A DNA stretch of 64,000 bases from Mercenaria mercenaria (GCF_021730395.1 NC_069371.1:68912001-68976000); one strand, 5' to 3'. Counted from the stretch's first letter, positions 22,500 through 35,715 are shown. Notes: a model not told the origin generated them from the letters alone. Made by a program: numbers and translations.

Positions 22500-25104
22500 T
22501 TTGCTGTAAATTATTTTAATTCTTATATGCCTTTAATCTAAAACAGTAGATGAAATATAGTAGCGCTCTTTCTTGGTCGCAACAAAAACTTTTTTTGACG
22601 TCACCGCACGTAAACGTGACGCCATTCTAGCATTAGCGTGTTTTAACAGAGACAAGAATATTAGAATTCGAAATAAATATGTTTGAAGTTAGTATACATG
22701 TATGTTATCATCCTGTTTACAAAGTTTTATCTCTTTTTTTCAATGACATTCTTGTTTTGACCTTTTATTCAAATATTTGGAATTCTAATGGCATCATTCC
22801 ATCAGTTTCAATTATTGTGTGACCCTTAACATTTTGCTACATCTTAAAAACTGCCATAAGACCAATAATTGTAACAAGGTGACGTTAAACCCAACAAAAA
22901 CAAATATTCACTTTCTATAGAATTAGGTAACAATTTTAGCCTTTTGTTTAAGAATAATCAGAATTATCAAAATTATAGATTTGTTTTTTTCATTTTCCCA
23001 TTTATTGTGATGAATTTAGTATGAAATTTTTGCAACTTTTGCCAAGTGAAGTTTTGTGCGCAATTTAATCATCCATTTCCTCTTTTTCATCATCTTCATT
23101 TTCAGATCAGTAAACCTCCCATTGATAAAGTCATTTTGATAATTAAAACTGTCAGGGCTTTTTTCCCCAATAAATCTACCTCCAGTAAAAGGAGGCAGCC
23201 CCAATTAGCAAAAAAGTGTGTTTTTTCGTAAGTTTTAGCTTAAAGTCCCAATTGATTGCCAAAATGTTAAGTTTTAGCTTTTTCACTGTGTAACAATAGT
23301 TTATCTTCTTTACATTTTTAATTTTTTTTATGTCAACAACAGTTATGCTGTTAAACATTTATTAAAATGTCATCCCAGCACACAGACACATCTTCATATA
23401 CATTATGTTAAGTTAAATTTTCCCTCTTTTAAGGTAATTTCCAAATGCATTTTCAAAATTCTACCACTGTTGGCGGTATTTATTATCAAAATGACAAAAA
23501 AAGACCAGACTGTGGATGCTCAATAATTTCAAAATATTTCTTTTTTTAATCTTCGTAGAATGTGACGGATATGCCAAGTTATTAACTTGGATATGACTTG
23601 TATTGTTTAAATACAGATGAATGTTAACAGTGGATGTTAAACTACAATCGACTTTCATTGATTTTAAATGCATACGATATAATTGGTATCAATTAATGTA
23701 CACTTCAATGTAAAAGGTGGAGCCCTGTGGATCTACAGGTATACAGTATATGTTTATTAACAGATCTTGGTAAATTTAAAAATATTTTAATATTTTATAA
23801 CCTTTTCAAAAATCTGTCTGAAATATCTGTATGTCATAAAAATAGAAATGGGCATATTACATTAACAGTTGTAAGTATAAATGTTGATGTCATCTGTTTT
23901 TAAAAATGCAAATAAATGAATTTCAAGGTCTTAAAAGGCACTGACCTTCAGATTTGGCTGAAAATAATCTTTCTCTCAATTAAAGTTTGGTCATATTATG
24001 AACATTAGAATATGACTTTTTGTTTCTAAAACATTATAAAAATTCCAAATCAAGAAAAAAAGATGACTTTATCGAGAATGGAACCTCGGACCACCGCGAC
24101 AATGAAGACATTTTCCCGTCATTGTCACCAATAGAGCTATAGCAGAATTAGTGAGTTATGACTTCAAAATATAGAGACAGTTTACCTGGAGTAAAAGCTT
24201 TACAAATGCTTTTCAATTTTCATCGTAAAAAGTAGTAAAAACAGCAAATTCTCATGAGTTTCCGTAACATATAGTTTGTCAGAAATTAAGTTTTAAAGCC
24301 ATTAGCTCCCAACTGTGCTAATGAAGACAGAAATCCGTTTTCCCACTGCCAAGATCTAGGCCTTTAACAAATATAGCATTTATTTCCAGATATCTAAAAA
24401 AAATATGTTTTTGTGTTGTCGAATGATCTAGAGGCCTGTCCCTTTAAAAGTTGTGTTTTCACAAAAAAAGTTTTCTTATAGTATTTCATTATGATATAAA
24501 AGAATGTGATTTTGTAATTTTAAGACTCTGTTATAAATAATTAAGGAATTGAAAAATGAGATATGTTAACCAGTATATCAAAAACCTGTAGATTCACATG
24601 TGATCAGTTGTGAAATCATTAAAATTTGAGGGGAGTGGTGGGGGGGGGGTGGGGATGGGGGGTGTACCATTTATTTTATCTTTAAAAATTGAATTCCATG
24701 AATTCCTATCCCTCCAAAATAGCCAGTTTGGCCAAAACCAGGAAGTTTCATGCCTACAAAATTAAATGATTTTGTATATAGATATATGCAGATACAAATG
24801 TATGTATAAATCTGGTATAATAATAATAATAATATCAAACTCTTATTAGCGATTAAATTCTTACTACAAGTTCTAATAGGAAGGAAACTTTCTTGATTTG
24901 ATATTGGTACATACAGGGGTCTGCATTCATTTGTTGAAGTCGTGGAATTAACTTGCACTTGACTGTAGAAGAGATATACCAAAGACCTATGTACATGTGT
25001 AAGAGAAATTCAAAAATAGGAATGTTTTTTTGTAAATTTTTAACATATAGAAGTGTATTTTAAATTATCAATCCTTTTTCAGTGTGTGCATTATACTGTT
25101 AACC
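22500..25104. other. Intergenic stretch upstream of the MFS transporter
   Basis: Mostly featureless. A SINE-tail-like piece (GTGACGTTAAACCCAACAAA) lies near 22880-22902. A G-rich run lies at 24628-24663. The bases before the transporter ATG (CCTTTTTCAG, ending near 25081) look like a splice acceptor, so an untranslated first exon probably lies somewhere in this stretch. Confidence 0.5.
24628..24663 (+). other. G-rich run, G-quadruplex candidate
   Basis: Runs of four to ten G separated by one to five bases (GAGGGGAGTGG, then long G runs, then GGGGATGGGGGG). At least four G-runs of three or more meet the simple quadruplex pattern. It lies ~440 bp 5' of the MFS transporter start codon. Confidence 0.5.
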
Positions 25105-28100
25105 ATGACACAATCAGATGAATCAGAGAATCCTATCCAAGATTCTGAAGAAACAAAAGCCTCTCAGTCCTTTCTTCAAAAAACTCCCCAAGAAGGTTTG
25201 TTTTAGAGTTTAGTTTTGTACATTTACCAAAATTTTGATATGCATTTGATGTGGCAGTGCAGACAAAGTTGTTATTTGTGATGTATTTTCTTTGAGTAGT
25301 TTAGAATAGTGAGCACTATTTTAGTGTTGATATATTTTTCTGGCGTTTGCATACCAGTACTTATTCTTATCTCACATCATATAAGATTCTTCCTTAATAC
25401 ATTCTTCTTGAGTTTGTAAATACACGGTTTAGATTCAAACTTAATGGCTGACATGTCACTGATTGAATCAGATCATTTCTGAAAAAACATGTATGATTTA
25501 TCTTACCAACTTCTCCTTACTTTAATTTAAGATACAGAATAAATGCTATCTTGGCTGCTCTGTCAAGCAGTCCATATCCAACTGGAGCAAATGTGTATTT
25601 TCTTACAGCATATATCCTGTATCATGTCACCAACAAACCCTAGAACTAACAATAGCATGAAATGAAGACATCAAATTTCAGCTGACTTTAACTAACACTG
25701 ACACAAGCAGACATCAGCTGAACATTTTATTCTTATTGTTTTAGTTAAATTGTTGCTATGTTTTGTACAAAAGGTGTTAAGTTTTTAAATAACTCTTTTA
25801 AATCTAATCTTTTTAGGTGAGCTAGACAAAGATGCTGAGGTAAAAGTTAAACCAGAGACTAGCAACTACAAGGACTACAGTTTGTGTAAAAGGTTAAAGG
25901 TCGATCATCCGTTTAGAAGAAGATTCATCCATACACTATGGTTGTTTTGGGCATTTGTTGGTTTGGTAAGTGATCAGCAGATTACACATATTGATAATAG
26001 TTATCAAGGTTTAACACATTTTTTAACGGTATTTCAGTTACATAATGGCAGGCTGTTAACTCAACCAGTTTTCCTGGATTCTGTACCAGTATAACCCTGT
26101 TCTCCTTAAGTAACTGCCAACTTTCCCACATGAATCAGAGGTGGAAGACGAATGATTTCAGACACAATGTCTTATATCAAATTGTCACGGAGAACATACG
26201 CCTCACCTGGGGATCGAACTCAAAACCCCACAATCCACAGATCTGTGCTTACCCTATAGAGCTAAGTTTAGCTGAGCAGATTAGTAATATGGATGATTGA
26301 ATACATATAGAATACAGTGACATTGCTGGTGATTGCTACTTTTTAGCTCGACTATTCGAAGAATAAGTAGAGCTATCCTACTCACCACGGCGTCGGCGTC
26401 GGCGTCACACCTTGGGTTAAGTTTTTCGTACCAGTCCACATTTTGACAAAGTCTTTTGAGATAAAGCTTTGAAACTTTCAACACTTGTTTACCATCATCA
26501 TGGCCAGTTATAGGCAAGAGCACATAACTCAGTCAAGGATTTTGGCTGAATTATGGCCCCTTTTGACTTAGAAATCATGGTTAAGTTTTTCGTACCAGTT
26601 CATATTTTGACAAAGTCTTTTGAGATAAAGCTTTGAAACTTTCAATATTTGTTTACCATCACCATGTCCAGTTATAGGCAAGAGCACATAACTCCATCAA
26701 GGATTTTGGCTGAATTATGGCCCTTTTTGACTTAGAAATCTGGGTTAATATTTCGTACCAGTTCATATTTTGACAGTCTTTTGAGATAAAGCTTTGAAAC
26801 TTTCAACACCTGTTTACCATCACCATGTCCAGTTATAGGCAAGAGGACATAACTCCATCAAGGATTTTGGCTGAATTATGGCCCCTTTTGTCTTAGAAAT
26901 CATGGTTAAGTTTTTCGTACCAGTTCATATTTTGACAAAGTCTTTTGAGATAAAGCTTTGAAACTTTCAATACTTGTTTACCATCACCATGTCCAGTTAT
27001 AGGCAAGAGTACATAACTCCATCAAGGATTTTGGCTGAATTATGGCCCTTTTTGACTTAGAAATCTGGGTTAATATTTCGTACCAGTTCATATTTTGACA
27101 AAGTCTTTTGAGATAAAGCTTTGAAACTTTCAACACCTGTTTACCATCATCATGTCCAGTTATAGGCAAGAGTACATAACTCCATCAAGGATTTTGGCTG
27201 AATTATGGCCCATTTTGACTTAGAAATCTTTGTTAAGTTTTTCGTACCAGTTCATATTTTTTGTAAAGTGTTTGACATATGGCTTTGAAACTTTTATCAC
27301 TTGTTTAGTATAATAGTCTCTATCTGTAGGAAAGAGAACATAACTCTGTCATCTATTTTGGCTGAATTATGGTCCTTTTTATACGCCCGAAGGGACGTAT
27401 TATGTTATGACGCTGGTGTCCGTCCGTCTGTCCGTCCGTCCGTCTGTTCGTTAGCAATTTCGTGTCCGCTCTGTAACTCTTGAACCCCTTGAAGGATTTC
27501 AAGGAAACTTTACACAAATGTTCACCACACCGAGACGATGTGCAGACCGCATGTTTTGGATGTCTCACTTCAAGGTCAAGGTCACACTTAGGAGTCAAAG
27601 GTCATATCAGTTTGTTTCGTGTCCGCTCTGTAACTCTTGAACCCCTTGAAGGATTTCAAAGAAACTTGACACAAATGTTCACCACACCAAGACGACGTGC
27701 AGAGCGCATGTTCCGGATGACTTGCTTCAAGGTCAAGGTCACACTTAGGGGCCAAAAGTCATATCAGTTTGTTTCGTGTCCGCTCTGTAACTCTTGAACT
27801 GCTGGAAGGATTTCAAAGAAACTTGGCAGAAATGTTCACCACATTGTAACGATGTGCAGAGCGCATGTTCCGGATGACTCGCTTCAAGGTCAAGGTCACA
27901 CTTAAGGGTCAAAGGTCATATATGACTTTGCTTTGTGTATATTGCTCTGCATTGCAGTGGTCTTGTTTTTATTTGGCAGATCTCTTTTTTGTACTTACAA
28001 TAATTTTTTTTTTTTGAATTACGTCCCTTTTATGTTACTATAAATAGCTTATTTTGAAACTTTTTTATTATTGGCCGTAGGGAAAAACCGAGACCACTTT

Positions 28101-31100
28101 TCTGTGGTACAACATGGATGGTACCTCCAATTTTAAGGTGTATTTTTACATACCTATACCTGATAAGGATTTTTTTGTAGACTTTGATTTTTTTTTTTGT
28201 GGACTTAGATTTGTTTTTTGAAGTTTTCCTTTTGTTGTTCCAGTCCTTTGGGGCTACAACAGTCAAGTTCTTAAAATTTTGCTCCAATCCTATGATGTAA
28301 GCCTTCGGGCGTATATTGCCCCGCATGGCGGCGCTCTTGTTGGATTTTGAAATTGGTTCTGTTTTCATACAAGTCCATGTTTTGTCAAAACTTTTTGACA
28401 TATGGCTTTTAAACTTTGAACACTTGTTTATCATTATGATTTCCATCTGTAGGCAAGAGTACATAACTATTTTGACTGAATTATGGCCCTTTTTGAACTT
28501 TGAAATTGGCTCATATATTGCCATTTAGTGCAAGACTTATCGAAATCAAAGTAATACAGGAACATTGTTTGTCTAATCTATTTATTCCTTTTGTCTGAAT
28601 ATCCGTGGAAATATTTTGACCCCATTCTTCAATCAATTCTTCGAATAGTCGAGCGCGCTGTCATCAGACAGCTCTTGTTATTAGACCTCAGAGCTTTGCA
28701 AGAGGCAACAGTGCCAACATTTATTAAGTAAGAAAAATAATTTTAAAATCATTTCTGATAAAAGTATTGTTTATGATTGTGTAGGGTTGGATGGTTGGAC
28801 AGATGGGCCCTTCATTTCCAGATCTCAGATTGATAGCTCAACAGGAACTTGATACAGCAGCCTGGCTCTTCACTATATTCTCTATTGGATATCTAATTGG
28901 ATCTTTTTTTGGAGGTAGGATTTTTGAGCCCCGGACTGGTTTTTAAGTATAGGTTATAGATCATTTATCGAACTTCTAATGCAATTAAGTTTGCCGAAAC
29001 AGAGCGTAGCGTAGTATCTGTAACTGACTTAAATGCCCCATTTCATTTTATTGACAGGTAAAAGAAACAAAAAGCTCTCTCTGAAGTAAACTAAACCACG
29101 CCTTCTTCAGTCTCTTGGAATTCATTTGCTAGTCTTATCTTCACTCACGATGGAGAAGTACATGTTTACTAAAACTTGATACAAGGTCATTTTTGTGCCA
29201 GCCTTTAGCAAAACAGCAGTTGATCCAGTGCTGGAAGATTTTAATTTTTTTGAAAATCCCTCGCTTGTCATTGGATAAAAACAGTGTTTGAACTATAAAT
29301 CTGACAGGGAGTCAAATTTTACGCAAGTTAGAGTTTAAGGTGTGGCGAATGGTAGAAGTGAAATTTGAAAAATTGATGAAGCAGTTAGGATGCAGCATTA
29401 GCATACCTTGAAGTCTTTCTATACCCAAAGCTTTATAGACAAGTATTATTTAATTTTCATTTCATATTACATATTATATCCCCGCCTGCTTAGCTCAGTA
29501 GGTAGAGCGTTAGTCTACGGATCGCAGGGTCGTGAGTTCGATCCTCAGGCAGGGTTATGTTCTCCGTGACTATTTGATAAACGACATTGTGTCTGAAATC
29601 ATTAGTCCTCCACCTCTGATTCATGTGGGGAAGTTGGCAGTTACTTGCGGAGAACAGGTTTGTACTGGTACAGAATCCAGGAACACTGGTTAGGTTAACT
29701 GCCCACCGTTACATGACTGAAATACTGTTGAAAAAATGACATTAAACCCCAAACAAACAAACAAACATATTATATTATTTATTTATATTATTTCTTTCAG
29801 GTATACTGTATGACAGGTTTAACAAAATGTTACTGATTGCATTTTCTACGTTGATTATGGCTGTATCAACAGGAGTGCTACCCTGGTGTAAATGGTTTCC
29901 CCTCATGCTGGTTGTGAGGTTCATATCTGGTATTGGTGCTGGGGGACTTGATACAGGTAATACATAGAGAATGTCACATTTGTTTGATGCTTGCTGACTA
30001 GAAACATTTTAGTGCATAGAGAATAATATGAAATATTGGGATTCGATCTGCCTTCAACTCATCCAAATTAAAAGTGAAAATACTTGTTTATGTACATAAT
30101 GTTTAATGCATTTTAAGTAATTTTATTCTAGAAAGTGTGTAACTCCTGTAACTTTGTTTACAATGTGCAAAACATTGCAGTTGGAAAAGTGTAGACGCTT
30201 ATTGAAACAGGTTTGATTTTCTCTGGTTTTTGACAGAAATTGTAGGAAATTGACCATCAGCATTACAATTGTGCAAACCAACTGGAGGTCATGGGATTGA
30301 ACCCCGTTGAAGTAATGACAGTACCTACTCATTTTTCATCAATACGAAGCTTACAGCTTTCATCACAATCCAGCATAAGTATGAAAATTTAAACTTGTTA
30401 CATTCTGTAGTACAGTAGTGATGCAATGTTTCTTTTTCAGGAGGGAATGCTGATCTTGTGTCACTGTGGGATGAAGAAGGAAGGCCATACATGCAGGCAT
30501 TACACTTCTGCTTTGGATTTGGTGGAATTATATCCCCTCTGGTGACAGAGCCATTTCTGGCCGAGAAAGAATGCTTGGATGCACAGGGTAATGGAACAGG
30601 TATAGTTTAACCTTTACCCTGCTATATTTCTAAAATGGACTGGTCCATCATTCAGTTTGGGCAATACCACTTTTTATTCAAAGGGATATTCACTGAAAAT
30701 ACACTGACTGAATAGCAAACAGTGCAGACCATGATCAGGCAGCATGTATGTGCAGGCTGATCTTGGTCTGCACTGGTCGCAAAGGCAAAATCACTTGCCA
30801 CCAGCAGGTTAAAGTCCTAGTGATATTTCTAGTGGTATCAGGATCTAATTTTGTTAGCTCACGTGATCACAAGAGGCTTAAGGTGAGCTATTGTGATCAG
30901 CCGGTGTCCTTGTGTCTTGTGTACACCCTGGTAGCTTTATTTCTAGGTGTTCACCAGTTGGGTCCAGTATAAGATAGGCATAAGATATCATTTCAACTTT
31001 GAAATGTGTCACTAGGACAGTTGTTGCCAGAATAATGTGCCCTTGTAGAAATAGCCAATTTTAAGCTTTCTTTGCTCTCCGGTACTTTTATTTTTGGATG

Positions 31101-33175
31101 TTTATCAAACTGGGTCAGATATTAGATACATGTAGATTAAAGAACTAGGTAGCTTCCAAAAACCAGCTGACTCGGATAATTAATGCTAGAGTAGTGTGCC
31201 AGTGAAATTGCACAAAAAGCAGATTTTAAGCCTGTGAACTGCTTTCATTTATTTTTGGATGTTCACAGAAATGGGTCAGAATGTTAGGTTGGTAAAAGAT
31301 CTTGGTTCTTTTAAAAATCTAGCCAAAATAGGTCAAGTTTAAAATTTGGTTATCTGAAATCAAAAAACTAGGCCACAAAGTTAGTCAAGAAAAACCTTGT
31401 TAACCGTCTCGAGCCAACATTTACTACTTGATCTTCATAAAACTTTGTCAGAATGTTTGTCTGTACGAAATCTAGGTCAAGTTTGAATCTGGATTATTTA
31501 GGTATTATGTCTCTAGGCAAAATAATTTAAAGAAATACCTTGTTCACACTCAGAAAGCAACATTTTCCACATGATAAAAAGACCTTGCCAGAAAATCTAG
31601 GATACATTTGTAAGTAGGTCACTTGGGCAAAAATATGTCACTAGGTCATATCATTGAAAAAATGATTAGGGATCTACCAGATTTACATAAAACATGGTCC
31701 GGAATATTTGTCTTTATATAATCCTGTTTTTCAAATTGTTCCCCTTGAATGCACTTGCACTTGCTGTCCAGATTTTGGTATGTTAAAGTTTACAGAAATT
31801 TTCTATCAAGGATGGCTGTCTCTGTTGCTAAAAGCCTTGGCTGCAATGTGTTTTGTTTATATTTATGTAGAAGGTGCATTTTTAAAACAATCTTGCCTAA
31901 AACTCAATTTCACAGAATCGCTTCATGGGTAAAATCTGTATTTATTGTGTGTAAATGCCAAGAAGAAAAATTTAAAGGCATTGTAACAGTTTTACCTTTC
32001 AAATACTGATATTGTTTCATGCATGCAGGAATAGGTTGAAAACTGTATGTCAACTAGCTTATTTCATGTTCGAACACGAGATTGCAACTTTTAATAATTT
32101 ACTTGAAAAAGAATGTTTTTTCCACATTTTGAATTTTGAAGCTTGTTATTATTTACATTAATTTTACAGTCAACAGAACATTGTAGTGTGACCAAATACC
32201 TTTAAGGTAAAAAACAAGAGTGAATACTTAACACTTCTTTCTTTTTTAGATATTATTTCAACAAATACAACTGCAGAAACATTATATGACAGTGTTTCCA
32301 TGGCAACAGATGCACTGAATTCGTCAAGCAATGGCACATGTGAAGAAGTTTATGGAGAAACTTATATTCATTTTGCCTACCTTATTTCATTTTTTATCTT
32401 ATTTTCCAGCTCATTGCCATTTTTCATAATGTCATTTAAAATTATGTGCAATAAAAAGCCGCACAATATGGCAGCAGATAAAAGCGAAATTCCACGACCA
32501 GACAAACTTCCGTTCAAACTTAAGGTGATTTTCTTGATACTTCTGTCCGCGTTCATGTTGATGTATTGTGCCGTAGAAGATACTTTTTCTGGATTTTTAG
32601 CAACATTTTGTATTTATCATTTCAATTGGAGTACTGGTACCAGTAGTTATGCAACCAGTACCCACTGGGCATCTTTCGCTTTCGGTCGTTTCTCGGGAAT
32701 ATTTCTTATAAAGGTTTTTAAGCCCGTTCAGCTATTCTGGGCATATTGCATATCTGTCGTATCATCTTTTGTTGGGTTGCTAATCGTCAGTTTAACATAT
32801 ACAACGGAATTAGTGTGGTTATTCATAGCGTTGGCAGGTTTCTCTATGTCGATAATATTTCCGTGTATATTTACTTGGACCGAGGAAAGTATACTAAAAG
32901 TTACGGGCATGATTTCCTCAATGTTTCTTATAGCAGCTTCTGGCGGTTTAATGCTGAATCCATTGTTTTTAGGTTATCTTATGGACAACTTTTCCCCCAT
33001 GTGCTTTGTGTATCTCCTTTTGGGAGAAAGTGTAGCATGTTTTTTACTGTTTTTGACAATATTTATTCTAGTCAAAAGATACATTAATTTTGCCAGTTCA
33101 CCAAAGTCTTCAGACATGGAGATAGTTGTATCTGAGCAAGAGATGGTGCCTTTAGGTGAAAAGAAAATGGAATAA
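25105..33175 (+). CDS. MFSD4B-like: Major-facilitator sugar transporter, MFSD4B/NaGLT1-like (536 aa, six exons)
   Basis: Exons 25105-25195, 25817-25965, 28785-28914, 29801-29956, 30441-30599 and 32250-33175 have AG/GT borders and matching phases, and total 1611 bp. The soluble acidic N-terminus (MTQSDESENP) is followed by about twelve membrane spans. Recognisable parts are GQMGPSFPDLRLIAQQELDT (~85-104), the MFS loop motif GGILYDRFNK (~123-132), RFISGIGAGGLDTGGNADL (~160-178) and MQALHFCFGFGGIISPLVTE (~190-209). A glycosylatable loop (NGT, NTT, NSSSNGT, ~226-255) precedes the second half. The family in vertebrates is a sodium-dependent glucose transporter at the plasma membrane; substrate here is inferred. 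The 926-bp last exon encodes the whole C-terminal half. Introns carry SINEs, a MITE and nested tandem-core elements. An upstream untranslated exon is likely because a splice acceptor precedes the ATG. Confidence 0.85.
26004..26277 (-). mobile_element. tRNA-headed SINE, family 2, minus strand
   Basis: Reverse complement of the family seen at 29480-29764 and 51198-51482: ACACAATGTC, CACATGAATCAGAGGTGG and CTGGATTCTGTACCAGTA are shared in inverted order. The tRNA-like head lies at the high-coordinate side (GGGGATCGAACTC). It is more diverged than the other two copies. It sits in intron 2 of the transporter. Confidence 0.75.
26341..28679 (+). mobile_element. Tandem-core (pearl/HINE-like) element, family C
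   Basis: It begins TTTTAGCTCGACTATTCGAA near 26341. Its inverted partner ATTCTTCGAATAGTCGAGC is at 28636-28654, followed by the hairpin GCTGTCATCAGACAGC and a CTCTTGTT end. The interior holds five or more ~164-bp units with CGTACCAGTTCATATTTTG and GGCTGAATTATGGCCC. A second element (family B) is nested at 27380-28341. It lies in intron 2 of the MFS transporter. No coding capacity. Confidence 0.8.
27380..28341 (+). mobile_element. Tandem-core element, family B, nested in family C
   Basis: It starts ATACGCCCGAAGGGACGTAT. Its inverted partner CCTTCGGGCGTAT is at ~28301-28313, followed by a short GC-rich hairpin (CGCATGGCGGCG) and CTCTTGTT. Three ~158-bp units recur, with CGTGTCCGCTCTGTAACTC at about 27460, 27618 and 27775. 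On both sides the host is family-C core sequence: TGGTCCTTTTT before, GGATTTTGAAATTGG after. The insertion therefore fell within a run of T. Confidence 0.82.
29480..29764 (+). mobile_element. tRNA-headed SINE, family 2
   Basis: The head has TAGCTCAGTAGGTAGAGCG (A box) and GAGTTCGATCCTCAGG (B box). The body includes GACATTGTGTCTGAAATCAT and CAGAATCCAGGAACACTGG, and the tail ends in AAAC repeats. A perfect 11-bp duplication ACATATTATAT flanks it (29469-29479, 29765-29775). It lies in intron 3 of the MFS transporter. The long body and target duplication argue against a working tRNA gene. Confidence 0.92.
30611..30814. mobile_element. MITE-like element with ACCTGCT ends
   Basis: The inverted ends CTTTACCCTGCT and AGCAGGTTAAAG enclose a palindromic middle with AGTGCAGACCATGATCAGGC and GATCTTGGTCTGCACTGG. 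A related middle occurs at 53421-53527. It lies in intron 5 of the transporter. Confidence 0.65.
30853..31735 (+). mobile_element. Old tandem-core element, family A
   Basis: It opens TTAGCTCACGTGATCAC...AAGGTGAGCTATTGTGATC, matching the 5' end of the copy at 34291. It continues with diverged core units (GTCAGAATGTTTGTCTG, CTAGGTCAAGTTTGAA). No clear 3' hairpin end could be found, so it is degraded. Confidence 0.65.
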
Positions 33176-34067
33176 ATGAATATTTTATTGTTTCAAGATA
33201 TTGTTTAAGAAAATTTATTTTTAACATTTCGATATAAGCGATGCAAAATCAGTTCCATATCCCTTGTGTTCTCAACTGTGACTCATAATACACGTGACTT
33301 TGTAATTAATGTTTAATGACCAGATTTAAGTTCAAATTAATGTTATACTTTATACTTTTGCATATGAGGTAAAAAATTACTTACACATTCCAATGACAAT
33401 TCATACATGGAATAACATGAATTGCAAATGTGCGTAACATGTTTCTGCGATTAGATCAAGCATTGCAGAGTTAAGGGCCCTTGGACTTAGACAAGTATGT
33501 TAACTGGCATTATTGTTACATGGGTAAATGAAACTTCATGATCTCTATAAAGTATAATTATCTTCTGTGCATGACATATTTTTTCAGTGTTTGCAACAAT
33601 GCAGTTAGGTCCCATTACCTTGGACATGATTTGAACATATTGCTGGTCATATACCACAAGATACAAGGTATATGGAAGCTATGTTGGAATTACCCTCCAT
33701 ATCTTCTTTAAGTGCAGGGAAGATTTGCATAAAATTAGCATCAGTTGTTAAACTGTTCAAGACAACATGCAGAGTGCACAACCAAAGTCACTAGGTCCAT
33801 GGACAATCTTAACTTAGCAGGCCAAGATCAAATACATGTAACTTATATTTATATTCGCTCAGTATCTTCTCAACCACTGGAAGGATTTTCATAAAAATAC
33901 AGTCAATTGTTAACCACCTCAAGAAGACTTGCAGAGTGTACAATTCAGGTCATTAGGTCCAAGGTCAAGGTCTCTATTGAAGGTCAGAGGTCTTCATTCC
34001 AACATATTACTTTGCCTTTATTTGGGGGTGGGTGGGTAAATAACAGAAAATATATCAATATATATAT
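33176..34067. other. 3' flank of the MFS transporter
   Basis: Follows the stop codon. From about 33600 to 34010 it contains degenerate GGTCAAGGTC phrases like those in tandem-core elements, too decayed to place. No definite polyadenylation signal was assigned. Confidence 0.45.
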
Positions 34068-34260
34068 GAGCCGCACCATGAGAAAACCAACATAGTGGGT
34101 TTGCAACCAGCTTGGATCCAGACCAGCCTGCGCATCCACGCAGTCTGGTCAGAATCCATCCTGTTCGCTTTCAAAGCCTATTGCTATTAGAGAAACTGTT
34201 AGCGAACAGCATGGATCCTGACCAGACTGCGCGGATGTTGGTTTTCTCATGGCACGGCTC
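34068..34260. mobile_element. Palindromic MITE with GAGCCGCACCATGAGAAAAC ends
   Basis: Inverted ends GAGCCGCACCATGAGAAAAC and GTTTTCTCATGGCACGGCTC, with inner arms around CAGTCTGGTCAG and CTGACCAGACTGCG. The flanks are AT-rich (TATATAT / ATATATT). It is the same family as 49732-49975 but shorter. Confidence 0.88.
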
Positions 34261-34290
34261 ATATATTGATTTAATTCATATGTAGTTTTT

Positions 34291-35715
34291 TAGCTCACCT
34301 GTCACGTAGTGACAAGGTGAGCTTTTGTGATCGCCTGTCGTCTCATCCGTTCACAATTTCTTGTGAACACAATAGAGACCACTTTTTGCAATCAATTTTA
34401 ATCAAACTTGCAATTTGTATTGGCATAATATCTCAGTTCCTTTCGAAAATTGGCCAGATCCCATCATGCGTTCCAGAGTTATGGCCCCTTAAAGGGCCAA
34501 AATTTGCTATTTTGGCTTGTGAACACGATAGAGACCACATTTTGCAATCAACTTTAATCAAACTTGCACACAAGTTCTATTGGCATAATATCTCAGTTCC
34601 TTTCGAAAACTGGCCAGATCCTATCATTGGTTCCGGAGTAACAGCCCCTTAAAGGGCCAAAATTTGCTATTTTGGCTTTTGTAGCCATATAGAGATTTCA
34701 TTTATGGTTTGATTTGATACAAACTTGCAAAATATCTTCAACAACAATAAATCTTGGATTCCATGATGAATCTGTCAGATCCAATCATAGGTTCCGGAGT
34801 TACGGCCCCTGATTGACCCATGAAAGAGCCAAAATTTGATAATTTGTGAACATGATAGAAGTGACATGTTATATCTTAATTCATCAGCACTTACACACAA
34901 CTTAAGTCACAATAAGATCTCAGTTCCTTTCAAAAACCGGCTAGATTCCATCATGTGTTCTGGAGTTACTGTCCCTGAAAGGGGTAAAATTTTCTAGTGT
35001 GGCCCTTTACGCCATATAGAGGTTTCATGGCAGCTTTGATTCAAACTTGCACAGAATGATTATCTTGATGATTTCTAGGCCTGGATTGAAACTTGGTCAT
35101 GTTGGGTCAAAAACTAGGTCATCAGGTCAAATCAAAGGAAAAGCTTGTTAACAACCTAGAGGCCACATTTATGACCCTATCTTCATGAAACTTGGTCAGA
35201 ATGTTTATCTTGATGATTTCTAAGCCAAATTCGAAACCGGTCATATGGGGTCAAAAACTAGGTTACCCGGTCAAATCAAAGAAAAGCTTGTTAACACTCT
35301 TGAAGCCACATTTATGACCCTATCTTCATGAAACTTGGTCAGAATGTTTATCTTGATGATTCCTAGGCTATTTTTGAAACTCGGTCTTATGGGGTCAAAA
35401 ACTAGGTCACCCAATCAAATCAAAGGAAAAGCTTGTTAACACTCTTGTACTTTTGATGTGCATGAAACTTGGTCAGAATGTTTGTGTGCATGAAATATCG
35501 CATGAATTTTCATCTGGGTCATGTAGGGTAAAAAACTAGATCACCAAGTCAAATCAAAGAATAAGCTTGTTTACACTCAAGAGGCCACGTTTTTTAGTCC
35601 AATTTTAATGAAAATTGGTCAGACTGTCATCATGAAATCAGTAGGTCAAACATGTTTACACTGTTATGGTGTGTTTCTCAGGTGAGCGGAATAGGGCCAT
35701 CTTGGCCCTCTTGTT
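34291..35715 (+). mobile_element. Tandem-core (pearl/HINE-like) element, family A, both ends present
   Basis: The 5' end is TAGCTCACCTGTCACGTAGT, which folds on itself (TGTCAC/GTGACA). The core has several ~150-bp units: CTCAGTTCCTTTCGAAAA types first, then GGTCAGAATGTTTATCTTGA types. Near the 3' end CAGGTGAGCG complements the 5' CTCACCTG, followed by the hairpin GGGCCATCTTGGCCC and CTCTTGTTT. No protein is encoded. This is the best-preserved family-A copy here. Confidence 0.82.

Noticed and set aside
29480-29555. tRNA gene
   Set aside because: A and B boxes are present, but the anticodon arm pairs poorly, and a long conserved body, AAAC tail and 11-bp target duplication show a SINE.
32746-33087. 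113-residue frame overlapping the MFS transporter
   Set aside because: A shadow frame within the coding last exon of the transporter.
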